Made by a program: the position numbers and the translations under genes. Positions 16,703-24,938 of a DNA stretch of 64,000 nucleotides are shown piece by piece (the first letter of the stretch is position 1; every line of letters begins with the position of its first letter). The notes below the pieces were generated by a model. The model was not told the DNA's origin and made no database searches. It saw only the letters and a program-made list of their open reading frames with translations. Source of the DNA: [Mycobacterium] zoologicum (lineage in GTDB: Bacteria > Actinomycetota > Actinomycetes > Mycobacteriales > Mycobacteriaceae); assembly GCF_020172665.1 (NCBI RefSeq), contig NZ_CP083985.1, forward strand, positions 2,348,953 through 2,412,952, in the 5' to 3' direction.

Positions 16703-17694
16703 GCCGAAGCCTCCCGGACACGGGCGCTGAGCCTGGCCACCACGTCGTCACGCAGCGCCGACGGCCCAAGGACGACGGCGTCGGCGCCATAGCCGGCGAT
16801 CTCCCGGGCGAGTCGGTCATGGGTGCCCAGATCGACCTCGATGACGTCGCCGTCGCGACCGGCACGGGCTTCGCGGTGCACCACCCTGCCCGCCCGGCGT
16901 AGCGCGACGGCACGGCCGTCGGCGACCCAGATCCGGGCCTGCACACCGCTGGGGGCCTCACCCACGGCGTCGGCGACGATCCGGCGCAGTTCCTCGACCG
17001 GTGGGCGGGTCACGCTGTCGGCGGGCCCGATCTGGCGGACCTCGGGCGCGATCCGCGACATCCGGAACATCCGAACGCCGTTGCGGTCGCGGTCATGGCC
17101 CACCAGGTACCAACGGCCGCCTTGGGTGACCACACCCCACGGCTCGACAGTGCGGGTGATATAGGCGTCCACCGGCGACGGGCGGTGCTCGAACTGCACA
17201 GCCTGCCGCGCTTGGACCGCAGCCGTCAGGGCGTCCAGGGCCGGCTCGGCCTGGTGGATTCCGGGAAGCGCAGCCGGCGACGCGACGAGCACCTCGGCCC
17301 GGACCGGGTCAACCTCGACACCGGCGGCATGCAATTTGGCCACCGCGCCCTGAGCATTGGCCCGCAGCTCCGGGGACTGCCACAGCTGGACCGCAACCGC
17401 CACGGCAGCTGCCTCATCACCGTTGAGCTCGATTGCCGGCAGTGCATAGGCCTTGGGGTTGATGCGGTATCCGTCGATGGTCTCGAATCCGGAGGCCTTA
17501 CCGGTCTCCAGCGGAATGCCCAGATCGCGCAGCTCGTTCTTGTCGCGCTCGAACATCCGGGAGAAGGCCTCGTCGCTGGGGCTGTCGCCGTAACCGACCA
17601 CGGTGCTGCGGATCCTCTCCGCGCTCAGGTAGCTGCGGGTCGCCAGCAACGCGATGACGAGGTTCAGAAGTCGTTCGACCTTGGCGGTTGCCAT
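16699..17694 (-). CDS. pafB: WYL-domain transcriptional activator PafB
   Basis: A 331-residue partner of PafC with the same layout: winged helix (KVERLLNLVIALLATRSYLS), a middle region and the WYL domain (QAVQFEHRPSPVDAYITRTVEPWGVV; GGRWYLVGHDRDRNGVRMFRMSRI). The ATG at 17692-17694 is preferred over longer frames because MATAKVERLLNL fits the family start and a TACGCT box lies 7 bases upstream, inside the short gap after pafA. That suggests a pafBC promoter of their own in addition to read-through from pafA. Confidence 0.94.
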   Translation of the reverse strand: MATAKVERLLNLVIALLATRSYLSAERIRSTVVGYGDSPSDEAFSRMFERDKNELRDLGIPLETGKASGFETIDGYRINPKAYALPAIELNGDEAAAVAVAVQLWQSPELRANAQGAVAKLHAAGVEVDPVRAEVLVASPAALPGIHQAEPALDALTAAVQARQAVQFEHRPSPVDAYITRTVEPWGVVTQGGRWYLVGHDRDRNGVRMFRMSRIAPEVRQIGPADSVTRPPVEELRRIVADAVGEAPSGVQARIWVADGRAVALRRAGRVVHREARAGRDGDVIEVDLGTHDRLAREIAGYGADAVVLGPSALRDDVVARLSARVREASA

Positions 17695-17701
17695 GGGTGA
17701 C

Positions 17702-17707
17702 AGCGTA
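17702..17707 (-). promoter_or_regulatory. -10 box of pafBC
   Basis: TACGCT on the minus strand, 7 bases before the pafB ATG and just after the pafA stop. Confidence 0.45.
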
Positions 17708-17711
17708 GGTG

Positions 17712-19073
17712 CTACATGCTGGCGATGAGCCGTTTGACCCGCTCGTCGACCGAGCGGAACGGGTCTTTGCACAGCACGGTGCGCTGGGCCTGGTCGTTGA
17801 GCTTGAGGTGCACCCAATCGACGGTGAAGTCGCGGCCGGCTGCCTGTGCGGCACTGATGAATTCACCGCGCAGTTTGGCCCGGGTGGTCTGCGGCGGGGT
17901 GTCGACGGCGGCGTCCACCTCTTCGTCGGTGGTGATCCGGGCGGCCAGTCCCTTGCGCTGCAACAGATCGAACACTCCGCGGCCGCGCTTGATGTCGTGA
18001 TAGGCCAGGTCGAGTTGGGCGATCTTCGGGTCCGACAGCTCCATGCTGTAGCGATCCTGGTAGCGCTGGAACAGCTTTCGCTTGATCACCCAGTCGATCT
18101 CGGTATCGACCTTCGCGAAGTCCTGGGATTCGACGGCGTCGAGTTGACGTCCCCACAGGTCGATCACCTGGTCCAGCTGCGAACTGCTGGCCGCGCGCGT
18201 ACGCACGTAATCGACGGCCCGCCCGTAGTACTCCCGCTGGATGTCCAGGGCGCTGGCCTGGCGCCCGCCGGCCAGCCGAACGGGTCGCCGACCGGTGACG
18301 TCGTGGCTGACCTCGCGGATCGCCCGGATCGGGTTGTCCAGCGAGAAGTCGCGGAACGACACCCCCGCTTCGATCATCTCCAGCACCAGCGAGGCGCTGC
18401 CCACCTTGAGCAAGGTGGTGGTCTCGGACATGTTGGAGTCGCCGACGATGACGTGCAGTCGCCGGTACTTCTCGGCATCGGCGTGGGGTTCGTCGCGGGT
18501 GTTGATGATCGGACGCGAACGCGTGGTCGCGCTTGAGACGCCCTCCCAGATGTGCTCGGCGCGCTGCGACAGGCAGAACGTGGCGGCCTTGGGGGTCTGC
18601 AGCACCTTGCCGGCGCCGCAGATCAGCTGACGCGTCACCAGAAACGGCAGCAGCACATCGGAGATCCGGGAGAACTCGCCGGCTCGCACGATCAGGTAGT
18701 TCTCGTGACAGCCGTAGGAGTTTCCGGCGGAGTCGGTGTTGTTCTTGAACAGGTAGATGTCGCCGCCGATGCCCTCGTCGGCCAGGCGCTGTTCGGCGTC
18801 GATCAACAGGTCTTCGAGCACCCGCTCGCCGGCCCGATCATGGGTGACCAGCTGAATCAGGTTGTCGCACTCCGCGGTGGCGTACTCGGGATGACTGCCC
18901 ACATCGAGATAGAGCCGAGCCCCGTTGCGCAGGAACACATTCGAACTGCGGCCCCATGACACCACCCGGCGGAACAGGTAGCGCGCCACTTCGTCGGGGG
19001 AAAGCCGTCGATGCCCGTGAAAGGTGCAGGTGACACCGAACTCGGTCTCGATGCCCATGATTCTGCGCTGCAC
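17712..19073 (-). CDS. pafA: Pup-protein ligase PafA
   Basis: A 453-residue carboxylate-amine ligase that joins the C-terminal glutamate of Pup to substrate lysines, marking proteins for the mycobacterial proteasome. Conserved residues are visible: E9 in MGIETEFG and the catalytic D57 in [17 protein letters not shown], plus [15 protein letters not shown] in the nucleotide-binding region. Length equals the H37Rv enzyme within one residue. The GTG start lies 7 bases after a TAGGCT box. The genes dop, pup, prcBA and mpa are not in the window; just upstream the gene order switches to pdtaR. Confidence 0.97.
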   Translation of the reverse strand: MQRRIMGIETEFGVTCTFHGHRRLSPDEVARYLFRRVVSWGRSSNVFLRNGARLYLDVGSHPEYATAECDNLIQLVTHDRAGERVLEDLLIDAEQRLADEGIGGDIYLFKNNTDSAGNSYGCHENYLIVRAGEFSRISDVLLPFLVTRQLICGAGKVLQTPKAATFCLSQRAEHIWEGVSSATTRSRPIINTRDEPHADAEKYRRLHVIVGDSNMSETTTLLKVGSASLVLEMIEAGVSFRDFSLDNPIRAIREVSHDVTGRRPVRLAGGRQASALDIQREYYGRAVDYVRTRAASSSQLDQVIDLWGRQLDAVESQDFAKVDTEIDWVIKRKLFQRYQDRYSMELSDPKIAQLDLAYHDIKRGRGVFDLLQRKGLAARITTDEEVDAAVDTPPQTTRAKLRGEFISAAQAAGRDFTVDWVHLKLNDQAQRTVLCKDPFRSVDERVKRLIASM

Positions 19074-19080
19074 GCAACTG

Positions 19081-19086
19081 AGCCTA
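19081..19086 (-). promoter_or_regulatory. -10 box of pafA
   Basis: TAGGCT on the minus strand, 7 bases before the pafA GTG; leaderless arrangement. Confidence 0.5.
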
Positions 19087-19127
19087 CTGGGTCACCGGCG
19101 GCAACGGTGGGCAGACGCGCCTGGTGG

Positions 19128-19763
19128 TCAGGCCGACGGCTGCTCGGTGTCTGTCAGCGACTCCAGCACCACCTCGGCAACCCGCCGCATGGTGGTCCGC
19201 TGGTCCATCGCCGCGCGCTGGATCCATTTGAACGCCTCCGGCTCGGTAAGGCCCTGCTTGGCCTGCAGCAGGCCCTTGGCGCGTTCGACCAGCTTGCGGG
19301 TTTCGAGCTGTTCGGACAGGGTGCTGACTTCATGTTCCAGCGCGGTGATCTCTTCCGAGCGGCTCAGCGCCAACTCGATGGCCGGTACCAGGTCCCCGGC
19401 CGAGAACGGTTTGACCAGATACGCCATCGCCCCGGCGTCGCGGGCCCGCTCGACCAGGTCGCGCTGGCTGAACGCGGTGAGCATGACCACCGGCGCGATG
19501 CGTTTGGCGGCGATCTCGGATGCCGCGTCGATGCCGTCGCGCCGCGGCATCTTCACGTCGATGATGACCAGGTCGGGGCGCAACTGTTCAGCGAGCTCGA
19601 CCGCTTCCTGACCGTCGGCGGCCTCGCCCACCACGTCGTAGCCCTCATCCCGCAGCATCTCGGCGAGGTCCATCCGGATCAGGGACTCGTCCTCGGCGAT
19701 GACGACCCGGCGCGCCGGACGTGGCACGGGGTCAGACTCGGGAGCGTTGTTCGACGCAGTCAT
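19128..19763 (-). CDS. pdtaR: ANTAR-domain response regulator PdtaR
   Basis: A 211-residue two-component regulator acting by transcription antitermination. The receiver domain (about 20-140) has the acidic pair EDES, the phosphorylation site D69 in VIIDVKMP, VMLTAFS and the conserved Lys in YLVKPFS. The C-terminal ANTAR domain (about 150-205: LVERAKGLLQAKQGLTEPEAFKWIQRAAM) binds paired RNA hairpins. Its partner kinase PdtaS is encoded elsewhere. The ATG at 19761-19763 fits the known N-terminus; the longer frame would run into the tRNA. Confidence 0.95.
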   Translation of the reverse strand: MTASNNAPESDPVPRPARRVVIAEDESLIRMDLAEMLRDEGYDVVGEAADGQEAVELAEQLRPDLVIIDVKMPRRDGIDAASEIAAKRIAPVVMLTAFSQRDLVERARDAGAMAYLVKPFSAGDLVPAIELALSRSEEITALEHEVSTLSEQLETRKLVERAKGLLQAKQGLTEPEAFKWIQRAAMDQRTTMRRVAEVVLESLTDTEQPSA

Positions 19764-19814
19764 CACCCCATTCTGTCCCGGCTGCCGGCGGCGGCAACAC
19801 CCAAGGGCATCGTC

Positions 19815-19820
19815 TATGGT
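19815..19820 (+). promoter_or_regulatory. Probable -10 box of the tRNA gene
   Basis: TATGGT lies 23 bases upstream of the first base of the mature tRNA. Confidence 0.4.
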
Positions 19821-19843
19821 GGGAGACCGCGCGCCAGCGCCGG

Positions 19844-19920
19844 GCCCTCGTATCCCAACTGGCAGAGGAAACGGATTCAAAACCCGTACAGTGTGAGTTC
19901 GAATCTCACCGAGGGCACCA
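19844..19920 (+). tRNA. tRNA with CAA anticodon (nominal tRNA-Leu), class I shape, CCA encoded
   Basis: The cloverleaf can be drawn fully. Acceptor arms GCCCTCG (19844-19850) and CGAGGGC (19910-19916) are followed by discriminator A and encoded CCA. There is a D arm containing TGG and an anticodon arm with loop TTCAAAA (anticodon CAA at 19878-19880). The variable loop has only five bases, and the T arm is GTGAG-TTCGAAT-CTCAC. One A.C mismatch sits at the base of the anticodon stem and another in the D stem. CAA would read UUG leucine codons, but bacterial tRNA-Leu normally has a long variable arm, which is missing. The gene sits between pdtaR and the cyclase gene, which I recall as conserved in mycobacteria. 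Confidence 0.85.
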
Positions 19921-20090
19921 CGCACACACCGCGGCTCAGCGCGGCGAGTACATGATCACCCCCCATCCCGACCAGGCAGATCAGCGCGCCCAGGGCTATC
20001 ACCCCATCTCTGCGACGGCAGCCAGCACGAAGAGCGCAACAGAACGAATCACCATGGTGATCGACCGTAACCAGGATGCGAAAACGCCGT
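19921..20090. other. Gene-free stretch between the tRNA and the cyclase gene
   Basis: Only short open frames without ribosome sites are seen. I find no terminator with a T run, no RNA I recognise and no IS. A 10-bp inverted repeat follows at 20091-20120 and is listed separately. Confidence 0.5.
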
Positions 20091-20120
20091 CTGCCCAGCT
20101 CACCGGGCTAAGCTGGGCAG
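20091..20120 (+). promoter_or_regulatory. Perfect 10-bp inverted repeat abutting the cyclase start
   Basis: CTGCCCAGCT at 20091-20100 and AGCTGGGCAG at 20111-20120 are exact reverse complements separated by ten bases. The second arm overlaps a TAAGCT -10 box (20109-20114) and ends directly before the GTG start. It looks like an operator; if the mRNA starts further upstream it would instead be a hairpin occluding translation. Confidence 0.6.
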
Positions 20121-21431
20121 GTGACGACCAAGCGGTTCCACCTGGTGCCTCTTGAGGGCCAGGCCCCCTATCTGAAGTCGCACTGCGTGCCCGCACGCAC
20201 CCGGCATTACGCGACGCGCTTGCCGCGGCGGATGCGGATCCTCAAGGTCTGCGCGGGGCTGGCCGCATTCATCAGCGCCTGCTTCGGCATCTTCGAGATC
20301 TGGGCCAACCCGATCTATTGGTGGATCGGCGTGCTGAACCTGGTGGCCGCCACCGCTCTGGCCCTGACGCCCAAGCTGTACCGCTACGGCGAACTGCTCG
20401 CGCCGCTGGCGTTCGTCGCCATCGCCTACCTGACCACGTTCACCATCTGCTGGGTGGTGGGAACCGATTCGGGCATCGAGTTCTACCTGCTGGCCTCGGC
20501 CGCGATCAGTGTGCTGATCCTGGGGGTGGATCGGATCGCGTTGGCGGGCGCTGTGGCCGCGGTGGGCGCCGCGCTGGCGATCATCCTGGAGTTCACCGTT
20601 CCCGGCGACAAGCTGCACCAACCGGCCTGGATGCACAACACGGCGTTTGTTCTGGTGGTGGTCTCGGCCTGCTTCATGCTGGTGGCCACGGTCTGGTACA
20701 CGCTGCGCGAGACCTCCCATGCCGAGCGGGCGATGGAGGCCGAATACGAGCGCTCCGAGGCGTTGCTGGCCAACATCCTGCCCGCCACCGTCGCCGATCG
20801 GCTGAAGAATCCCTCCGTCGACGTGATCGCCGACAGCTATCCGGACGCCTCGGTGCTGTTCGCCGACATCGCCGACTTCACCAGGCGGGCCAGCCAGAGC
20901 GACCCCGCCGAGCTGGTCGGGTTCCTCAACGAGCTCTACACCGGTCTGGACCGCCTCGTCGACAAGCACGGGCTGGAGAAGATCAAGACCACCGGTGATT
21001 CCTACATGGTGGTCAGCGGAGTCCCCGACCCCACTCCCGATCACCTGCATGCTTTGGCCCGCCTGGCCCTGGAGATCGTCCACGTCGTCGCCGCGCTGCG
21101 CGATCCCCTGGGTCAGCCGGTGTCGTTGCGGATCGGCCTGGCTGCCGGGCCGGTGGTGGCCGGCGTGATCGGCAATCTGCGGTTCTTCTACGACGTCTGG
21201 GGTGACGCGGTGAACCTGGCGTCCCGGATGGAGTCCACCGGCGTGCAGAACCGGATTCAGGTGCCGCAGGAGGTCTACGAACGGCTGCGGGCGGACTTCG
21301 TCTTCGAGGAACGCGGCGACGTCGACGTCAAAGGCAAGGGAGTCATGCGTACGTGGTTTCTCACCGGTGCACGGGCGCGAGCCTCGCGTGATCGGGGTCT
21401 GGTCGCACTGTCGGTGACCCAGTCACCCTGA
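20121..21431 (+). CDS. cya: Membrane-bound class III adenylate cyclase (Rv1625c-like)
   Basis: A 436-residue protein that makes cAMP. It has six membrane segments in the N-terminal half (about 35-210), the linker ALLANILPATVADRLK and one cyclase catalytic domain (about 240-425), so the active form should be a homodimer. Residues for catalysis are visible: metal-binding Asp in VLFADIADFTRRA, Lys and Asp in EKIKTTGDSYMVVSG, and Asp, Asn and Arg in DVWGDAVNLASRM. The C-terminal VKGKGVMRTWFLTG is typical. The GTG at 20121 is 6 bases after TAAGCT. The resemblance to half of a mammalian cyclase is a known trait of Rv1625c. Confidence 0.93.
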   Translation: MTTKRFHLVPLEGQAPYLKSHCVPARTRHYATRLPRRMRILKVCAGLAAFISACFGIFEIWANPIYWWIGVLNLVAATALALTPKLYRYGELLAPLAFVAIAYLTTFTICWVVGTDSGIEFYLLASAAISVLILGVDRIALAGAVAAVGAALAIILEFTVPGDKLHQPAWMHNTAFVLVVVSACFMLVATVWYTLRETSHAERAMEAEYERSEALLANILPATVADRLKNPSVDVIADSYPDASVLFADIADFTRRASQSDPAELVGFLNELYTGLDRLVDKHGLEKIKTTGDSYMVVSGVPDPTPDHLHALARLALEIVHVVAALRDPLGQPVSLRIGLAAGPVVAGVIGNLRFFYDVWGDAVNLASRMESTGVQNRIQVPQEVYERLRADFVFEERGDVDVKGKGVMRTWFLTGARARASRDRGLVALSVTQSP

Positions 21432-21494
21432 CCTACCTGCGCGACGGTCCCGTAAGGTCGGCGAATCAGGTTGTCCCCCACGATGAGGATTTCA

Positions 21495-22742
21495 ATGACG
21501 CGCCTTTTGGCAGTGCTCGGATCGCTGACCGGACTCGCCAACACGATCAACGGCTACCGTCCACTGAGCAAGCGCGGGTACCCGTCGCTGTACGCGTTCG
21601 CGTTCGGGGTGTTCGCCACCGAGCTCCCGTTGCACCTCATCGCCGCGCAGTCCGCGCTTCTGGCTGCGGTGTCACGTCGGCTGCCGCGACGGGCACGGGC
21701 AATCAGCTGGCTGGTGTCGGCAGTTTCCTGGATCGGGCTGCTCGGACTGGACCGCTTGGGACGCAATGCGAACCAGCCGCTGACCGCAGCACTGGACGCC
21801 GAACTGGGCCCGGATCGGCGGACCGGCAGCGAGGGGCTCTGGGCTCCCCCGAGCGGTGTCGCGGCGATCGCGCCGTCGGGCGCGGTGCGCATGATGCGGA
21901 TCTACCGTGACTACGCGGCCGACGCCGACATCGCCTACGGCGAGTTCGGCGCCCGCAACACCCTCGACGTGTGGCGGCACCGCGACCTGCCGCGAGACGG
22001 GCGCGCCCCGGTCCTCGTGCAGATCCCCGGCGGCGCCTGGATGGTGGGAAGCAAACGCGGACAAGCGCATCCGCTGATGACCCACCTGGTGGAACGCGGC
22101 TGGGTGTGCGTATCCATCAACTACCGGCTCAGCCCCCGCTCGACCTGGCCGGATCACATCATCGACGTCAAGCGCGCCCTGGCCTGGACCAAAGCCCACA
22201 TCGCCGACTACGGCGGCGACCCGGAGTGGGTCGCCGTCACCGGCGGCTCGGCCGGCGGCCACCTGTGCGCACTGGCCGCGCTGACCGCAGGCGACCCCCG
22301 CTTTCAGCCAGGTTTCGTTGATGCCGACACCAGTGTGCGGGCCGCGGTCCCGTTTTACGGCATCTACGACTTCACCGGTGAGGTCGACCTGCATCCGTTG
22401 CTCACCCCGTCGTTGAGCACCTATGTTTTCAAGCAGAGCCGCCGGCAGTTCCCGGACACCTACCGCGCCGCATCACCGATGACCTACGTGCGCCCGGACG
22501 CGCCACCGTTCTTCATCCTGCACGGCAGCAACGACTCGCTGGTACCCGTCGAGCAGGCTCGCGCGTTCTCCGCCCGGCTTCGGGACACCAGTACCAGCCC
22601 CGTCGTGTACGCGGAGTTGCCGGAAGCGCAGCACGCCTTCGACATCTTCGGCTCCCCCCGGGCGGCACACACCGCCGTGGCCGTCGAGCAGTTCCTCGCC
22701 GAGGTCTACGCGCCGCACGCAGCCGGGCTGCGGGGGGCGTAG
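21495..22742 (+). CDS. Hormone-sensitive-lipase-like esterase (LipM/LipO type)
   Basis: A 415-residue protein with an N-terminal membrane-associated region (residues about 20-75) and an alpha/beta hydrolase domain. The oxyanion motif appears as QIPGGAWMVG (a GGAW form of the HGGG loop), the nucleophile as TGGSAGGHLCAL, the acid as HGSNDSLVP and the histidine as EAQHAFDIF. Mycobacterial relatives hydrolyse short acyl esters; the native substrate is unknown. The ATG at 21495 has GAGGA 5 bases upstream. An ATG at 21483 is the alternative. It is not next to the cyclase gene in H37Rv as far as I recall. Confidence 0.85.
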   Translation: MTRLLAVLGSLTGLANTINGYRPLSKRGYPSLYAFAFGVFATELPLHLIAAQSALLAAVSRRLPRRARAISWLVSAVSWIGLLGLDRLGRNANQPLTAALDAELGPDRRTGSEGLWAPPSGVAAIAPSGAVRMMRIYRDYAADADIAYGEFGARNTLDVWRHRDLPRDGRAPVLVQIPGGAWMVGSKRGQAHPLMTHLVERGWVCVSINYRLSPRSTWPDHIIDVKRALAWTKAHIADYGGDPEWVAVTGGSAGGHLCALAALTAGDPRFQPGFVDADTSVRAAVPFYGIYDFTGEVDLHPLLTPSLSTYVFKQSRRQFPDTYRAASPMTYVRPDAPPFFILHGSNDSLVPVEQARAFSARLRDTSTSPVVYAELPEAQHAFDIFGSPRAAHTAVAVEQFLAEVYAPHAAGLRGA

Positions 22743-22794
22743 CGGGGTCGCTGTTACCGCCGCCGGCACAGCCTATCTGTGCAAGACTGCCGCC

Positions 22795-23373
22795 ATGGAT
22801 ACGACAGCTTCGCGGCTGCTGCCGCACCTGTGGAAGTCGACCCTGGTCTCCGGTGTCATGGCCCTTGTTCTGGGTGTGCTGATCCTGGTCTGGCCGGGCC
22901 GCACCATCCTTGCCGCCGCGGTCCTGTTCGGCGTGTACCTGCTGATCACCGGGGTCGCACAGACCATCTTCGCGTTCAGCCTGCCGATCATGTCCGCCGG
23001 TGGACGGGTGTTGCTGTTCCTCAGTGGCACCGCGTCGGTGATTCTGGCCGTGCTGTGCTTCCGGCATTTCAACTCCGACGAGGAATCCATCGCGGTGCTG
23101 CTGCTGGCGATCTGGATCGCGGTCGGGTTCATCTTCCGGGGCGTGGCGACCACTGTGGCCGCCATCAGCGACCCCGAGTTGCCGGGACGCGGCTGGCAGA
23201 TCTTCTCCGGGGTGATCAGCCTGCTGGCCGGGTTGGTGACGCTGGCCTCCCCGCTGGCCTCGCTGGTGGTGCTGGCGATTGTGGTCGCGAGCTGGCTGAT
23301 TGTGATCGGGGTCGTCGAGATCGTCACCGCGTTCAGCATCCGCAGTGCCTCGCACAAGACCTCCGGCGGATGA
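22795..23373 (+). CDS. HdeD-family (DUF308) six-helix membrane protein
   Basis: A 192-residue protein made almost entirely of six hydrophobic segments: VSGVMALVLGVLILVWPG, AAAVLFGVYLLITGVAQTI, VLLFLSGTASVILAVLCF, AVLLLAIWIAVGFIFRGV, IFSGVISLLAGLVTLASP and LVVLAIVVASWLIVIGVVEI. HdeD in E. coli is tied to acid resistance; in mycobacteria the role is unknown. It follows the esterase gene by 52 bases on the same strand. Confidence 0.85.
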   Translation: MDTTASRLLPHLWKSTLVSGVMALVLGVLILVWPGRTILAAAVLFGVYLLITGVAQTIFAFSLPIMSAGGRVLLFLSGTASVILAVLCFRHFNSDEESIAVLLLAIWIAVGFIFRGVATTVAAISDPELPGRGWQIFSGVISLLAGLVTLASPLASLVVLAIVVASWLIVIGVVEIVTAFSIRSASHKTSGG

Positions 23374-23461
23374 TCGATTAGCCCACGGCGTCGCCAACGC
23401 GGGTACCCTGAATTTGACCCGAACGAAACCTCCTCTGATGCTCTGATGTGGAGTCCGCGTA

Positions 23462-23998
23462 ATGCCCGAGTCTCAACCGTCCTGGCCTCCGGCCGGCGGC
23501 GGCTACCCCCCACCGGCCTACCCTTACCCCTACCCCCCGGCACCCGGGCAATACCCCGGATACGGGCAGCCGCCCGGGCTGAGCAACGCGCCCAGGAACG
23601 GCATGGGTATGGCGGCGCTGATCGTTGCGATCGCCGGGATCGTCACCGCATTGTCGGTGGTCGGCGGTGTCGTGCTGGGTGCCGTGGCGGTGGTGCTCGG
23701 GATCATCGGCCACGGTCGGGCCAAACGTGGTGAGGCAGACAACGGTGGTGTCGCCATTGCAGGCGTGGTGTTGGGTCTGCTGGCGGTGATCGCCGGAATC
23801 GCTTGCATCTTCGTCTACGTAGGTATCTTCCGGACAGCGGGCGGTGGTGACTACATCGACTGCATGTCGAAGGCGGGCTCGGATCCCGCGGGGCAACAGC
23901 AGTGCACCGAATGGTTCCGTGAGCACTTCGAGAACAAGTTCGGCAGCGCCGAGGCTCCGCGGTTCCAGGAGTCGCACGGTCCGCTGATTCCGGCCTGA
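23462..23998 (+). CDS. DUF4190 membrane protein with Pro/Tyr-rich N-terminus
   Basis: A 178-residue protein. The first 45 residues are Pro, Tyr and Gly-rich (YPYPYPPAPGQYPGYGQPPG) and probably cytoplasmic. Two membrane segments with the DUF4190 pattern follow (MAALIVAIAGIVTALSVVGG; GVVLGLLAVIAGIACIFVYV) around a short GHGRAKRGEADNGG loop. A polar C-terminal region contains two cysteines (DCMSKAG; QQCTEWF). Function is unknown. GGAG lies 9 bases before the ATG. It is convergent with tesB. Confidence 0.82.
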   Translation: MPESQPSWPPAGGGYPPPAYPYPYPPAPGQYPGYGQPPGLSNAPRNGMGMAALIVAIAGIVTALSVVGGVVLGAVAVVLGIIGHGRAKRGEADNGGVAIAGVVLGLLAVIAGIACIFVYVGIFRTAGGGDYIDCMSKAGSDPAGQQQCTEWFREHFENKFGSAEAPRFQESHGPLIPA

Positions 23999-24059
23999 CG
24001 CCCGGCGGTTCAGCGAGGCTCGACGAAGGAGAGCCGAAGCTGGGACCGCCGCATCAGCC

Positions 24060-24938
24060 CTACCGTTTGGAGCTGGGAAAGTACTTCAGTACGCCCTCCT
24101 GGGTGACCGTGGCGACCAGCTGCCCGGATCGGTCGAAGAAGTGACCGGTGCCCAGGCCGCGCGAGTCCGCGGCCACCGGTGATGACGTCGCGTAGAGCAT
24201 CCAGTCGTCGAACCGCACCGGCTGGTGGAACCACACCGAATGGTTGGCGCTCGCCGCGAAGATCCGGTCGTGGCCCCAGGACAGCCCGTGGCGCGTGATG
24301 ATCGAGTCGAGCACCGTGGTGTCCGACGAGTACACCATCAGCGCGGTGTGCAGGACCGGGTCGTCGGGAACCGCACCGTCGGCCTTGACCCAGACCCGGT
24401 TGTGGCCGAGCCGTTCGCCCTTGCCGCGCATCACCCAGGCCGGGTCGTTGGTGTAGCGCCATTCGATCGGGTGCGGTGCCTTCACGAAGCCCGGCACGAC
24501 GTCCTCGTAGCCGCGCAACAGCTCCTGAAGCGTGGGCAACGTCTCGGGTTCGGCGACCTCCGGTGCCGCCGTACTGTGCTCGATCCCCGCTCCCCCGGAC
24601 AGGTAGGCCACCAAGGCGGTTGAGATCAGCGTGTCGCCCTGCATCGCATCGACCCGCCGGTTGGCGAATCGGCGTTCATCGCGTAACCGGTGCACCCGGA
24701 ACTCGATGTCGCGAGCCGGGTCACCGCCGTTGATGAACTGAACCGACAACGCGCTCGGCGGCAGGTCGTAGGTGAGGGTACGCGTCGCGGCGACAAAGGA
24801 TTGCGCCATCAACTGGCCGCCGAAGGTGCGCAACGGGGTCTTGCTGGGATGCGCACCGATGAACACGTCATCGGCGGTGGGGGTCAGGTCCAGTACTGTC
24901 AGTAGCTCCTCGAGATCACTGTTCGATTCGGCCGGCAC
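24060..24938 (-). CDS. tesB: Acyl-CoA thioesterase II TesB
   Basis: A 292-residue double hotdog thioesterase that hydrolyses acyl-CoA to free fatty acid and CoA. Motifs include GGQLMAQSFVAATRTL near residue 40, SVQFINGGDPARDIEFRVHRLRDERRFANRRV, and the C-terminal hotdog SVWFHQPVRFDDWMLYATSSP followed by GLGTGHFFDRSGQLVATVTQEG. The GTG start shares one base with the pykA stop (TAGTG), so translation is coupled. It matches Rv1618 (tesB1) in order after pyruvate kinase. Confidence 0.94.
   Translation of the reverse strand: MPAESNSDLEELLTVLDLTPTADDVFIGAHPSKTPLRTFGGQLMAQSFVAATRTLTYDLPPSALSVQFINGGDPARDIEFRVHRLRDERRFANRRVDAMQGDTLISTALVAYLSGGAGIEHSTAAPEVAEPETLPTLQELLRGYEDVVPGFVKAPHPIEWRYTNDPAWVMRGKGERLGHNRVWVKADGAVPDDPVLHTALMVYSSDTTVLDSIITRHGLSWGHDRIFAASANHSVWFHQPVRFDDWMLYATSSPVAADSRGLGTGHFFDRSGQLVATVTQEGVLKYFPSSKR

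Noticed and set aside
19951..20155. Short plus-strand frame between the tRNA and cya
   Set aside because: There is no ribosome site, no protein-like composition, and it overlaps the cyclase promoter palindrome and start.
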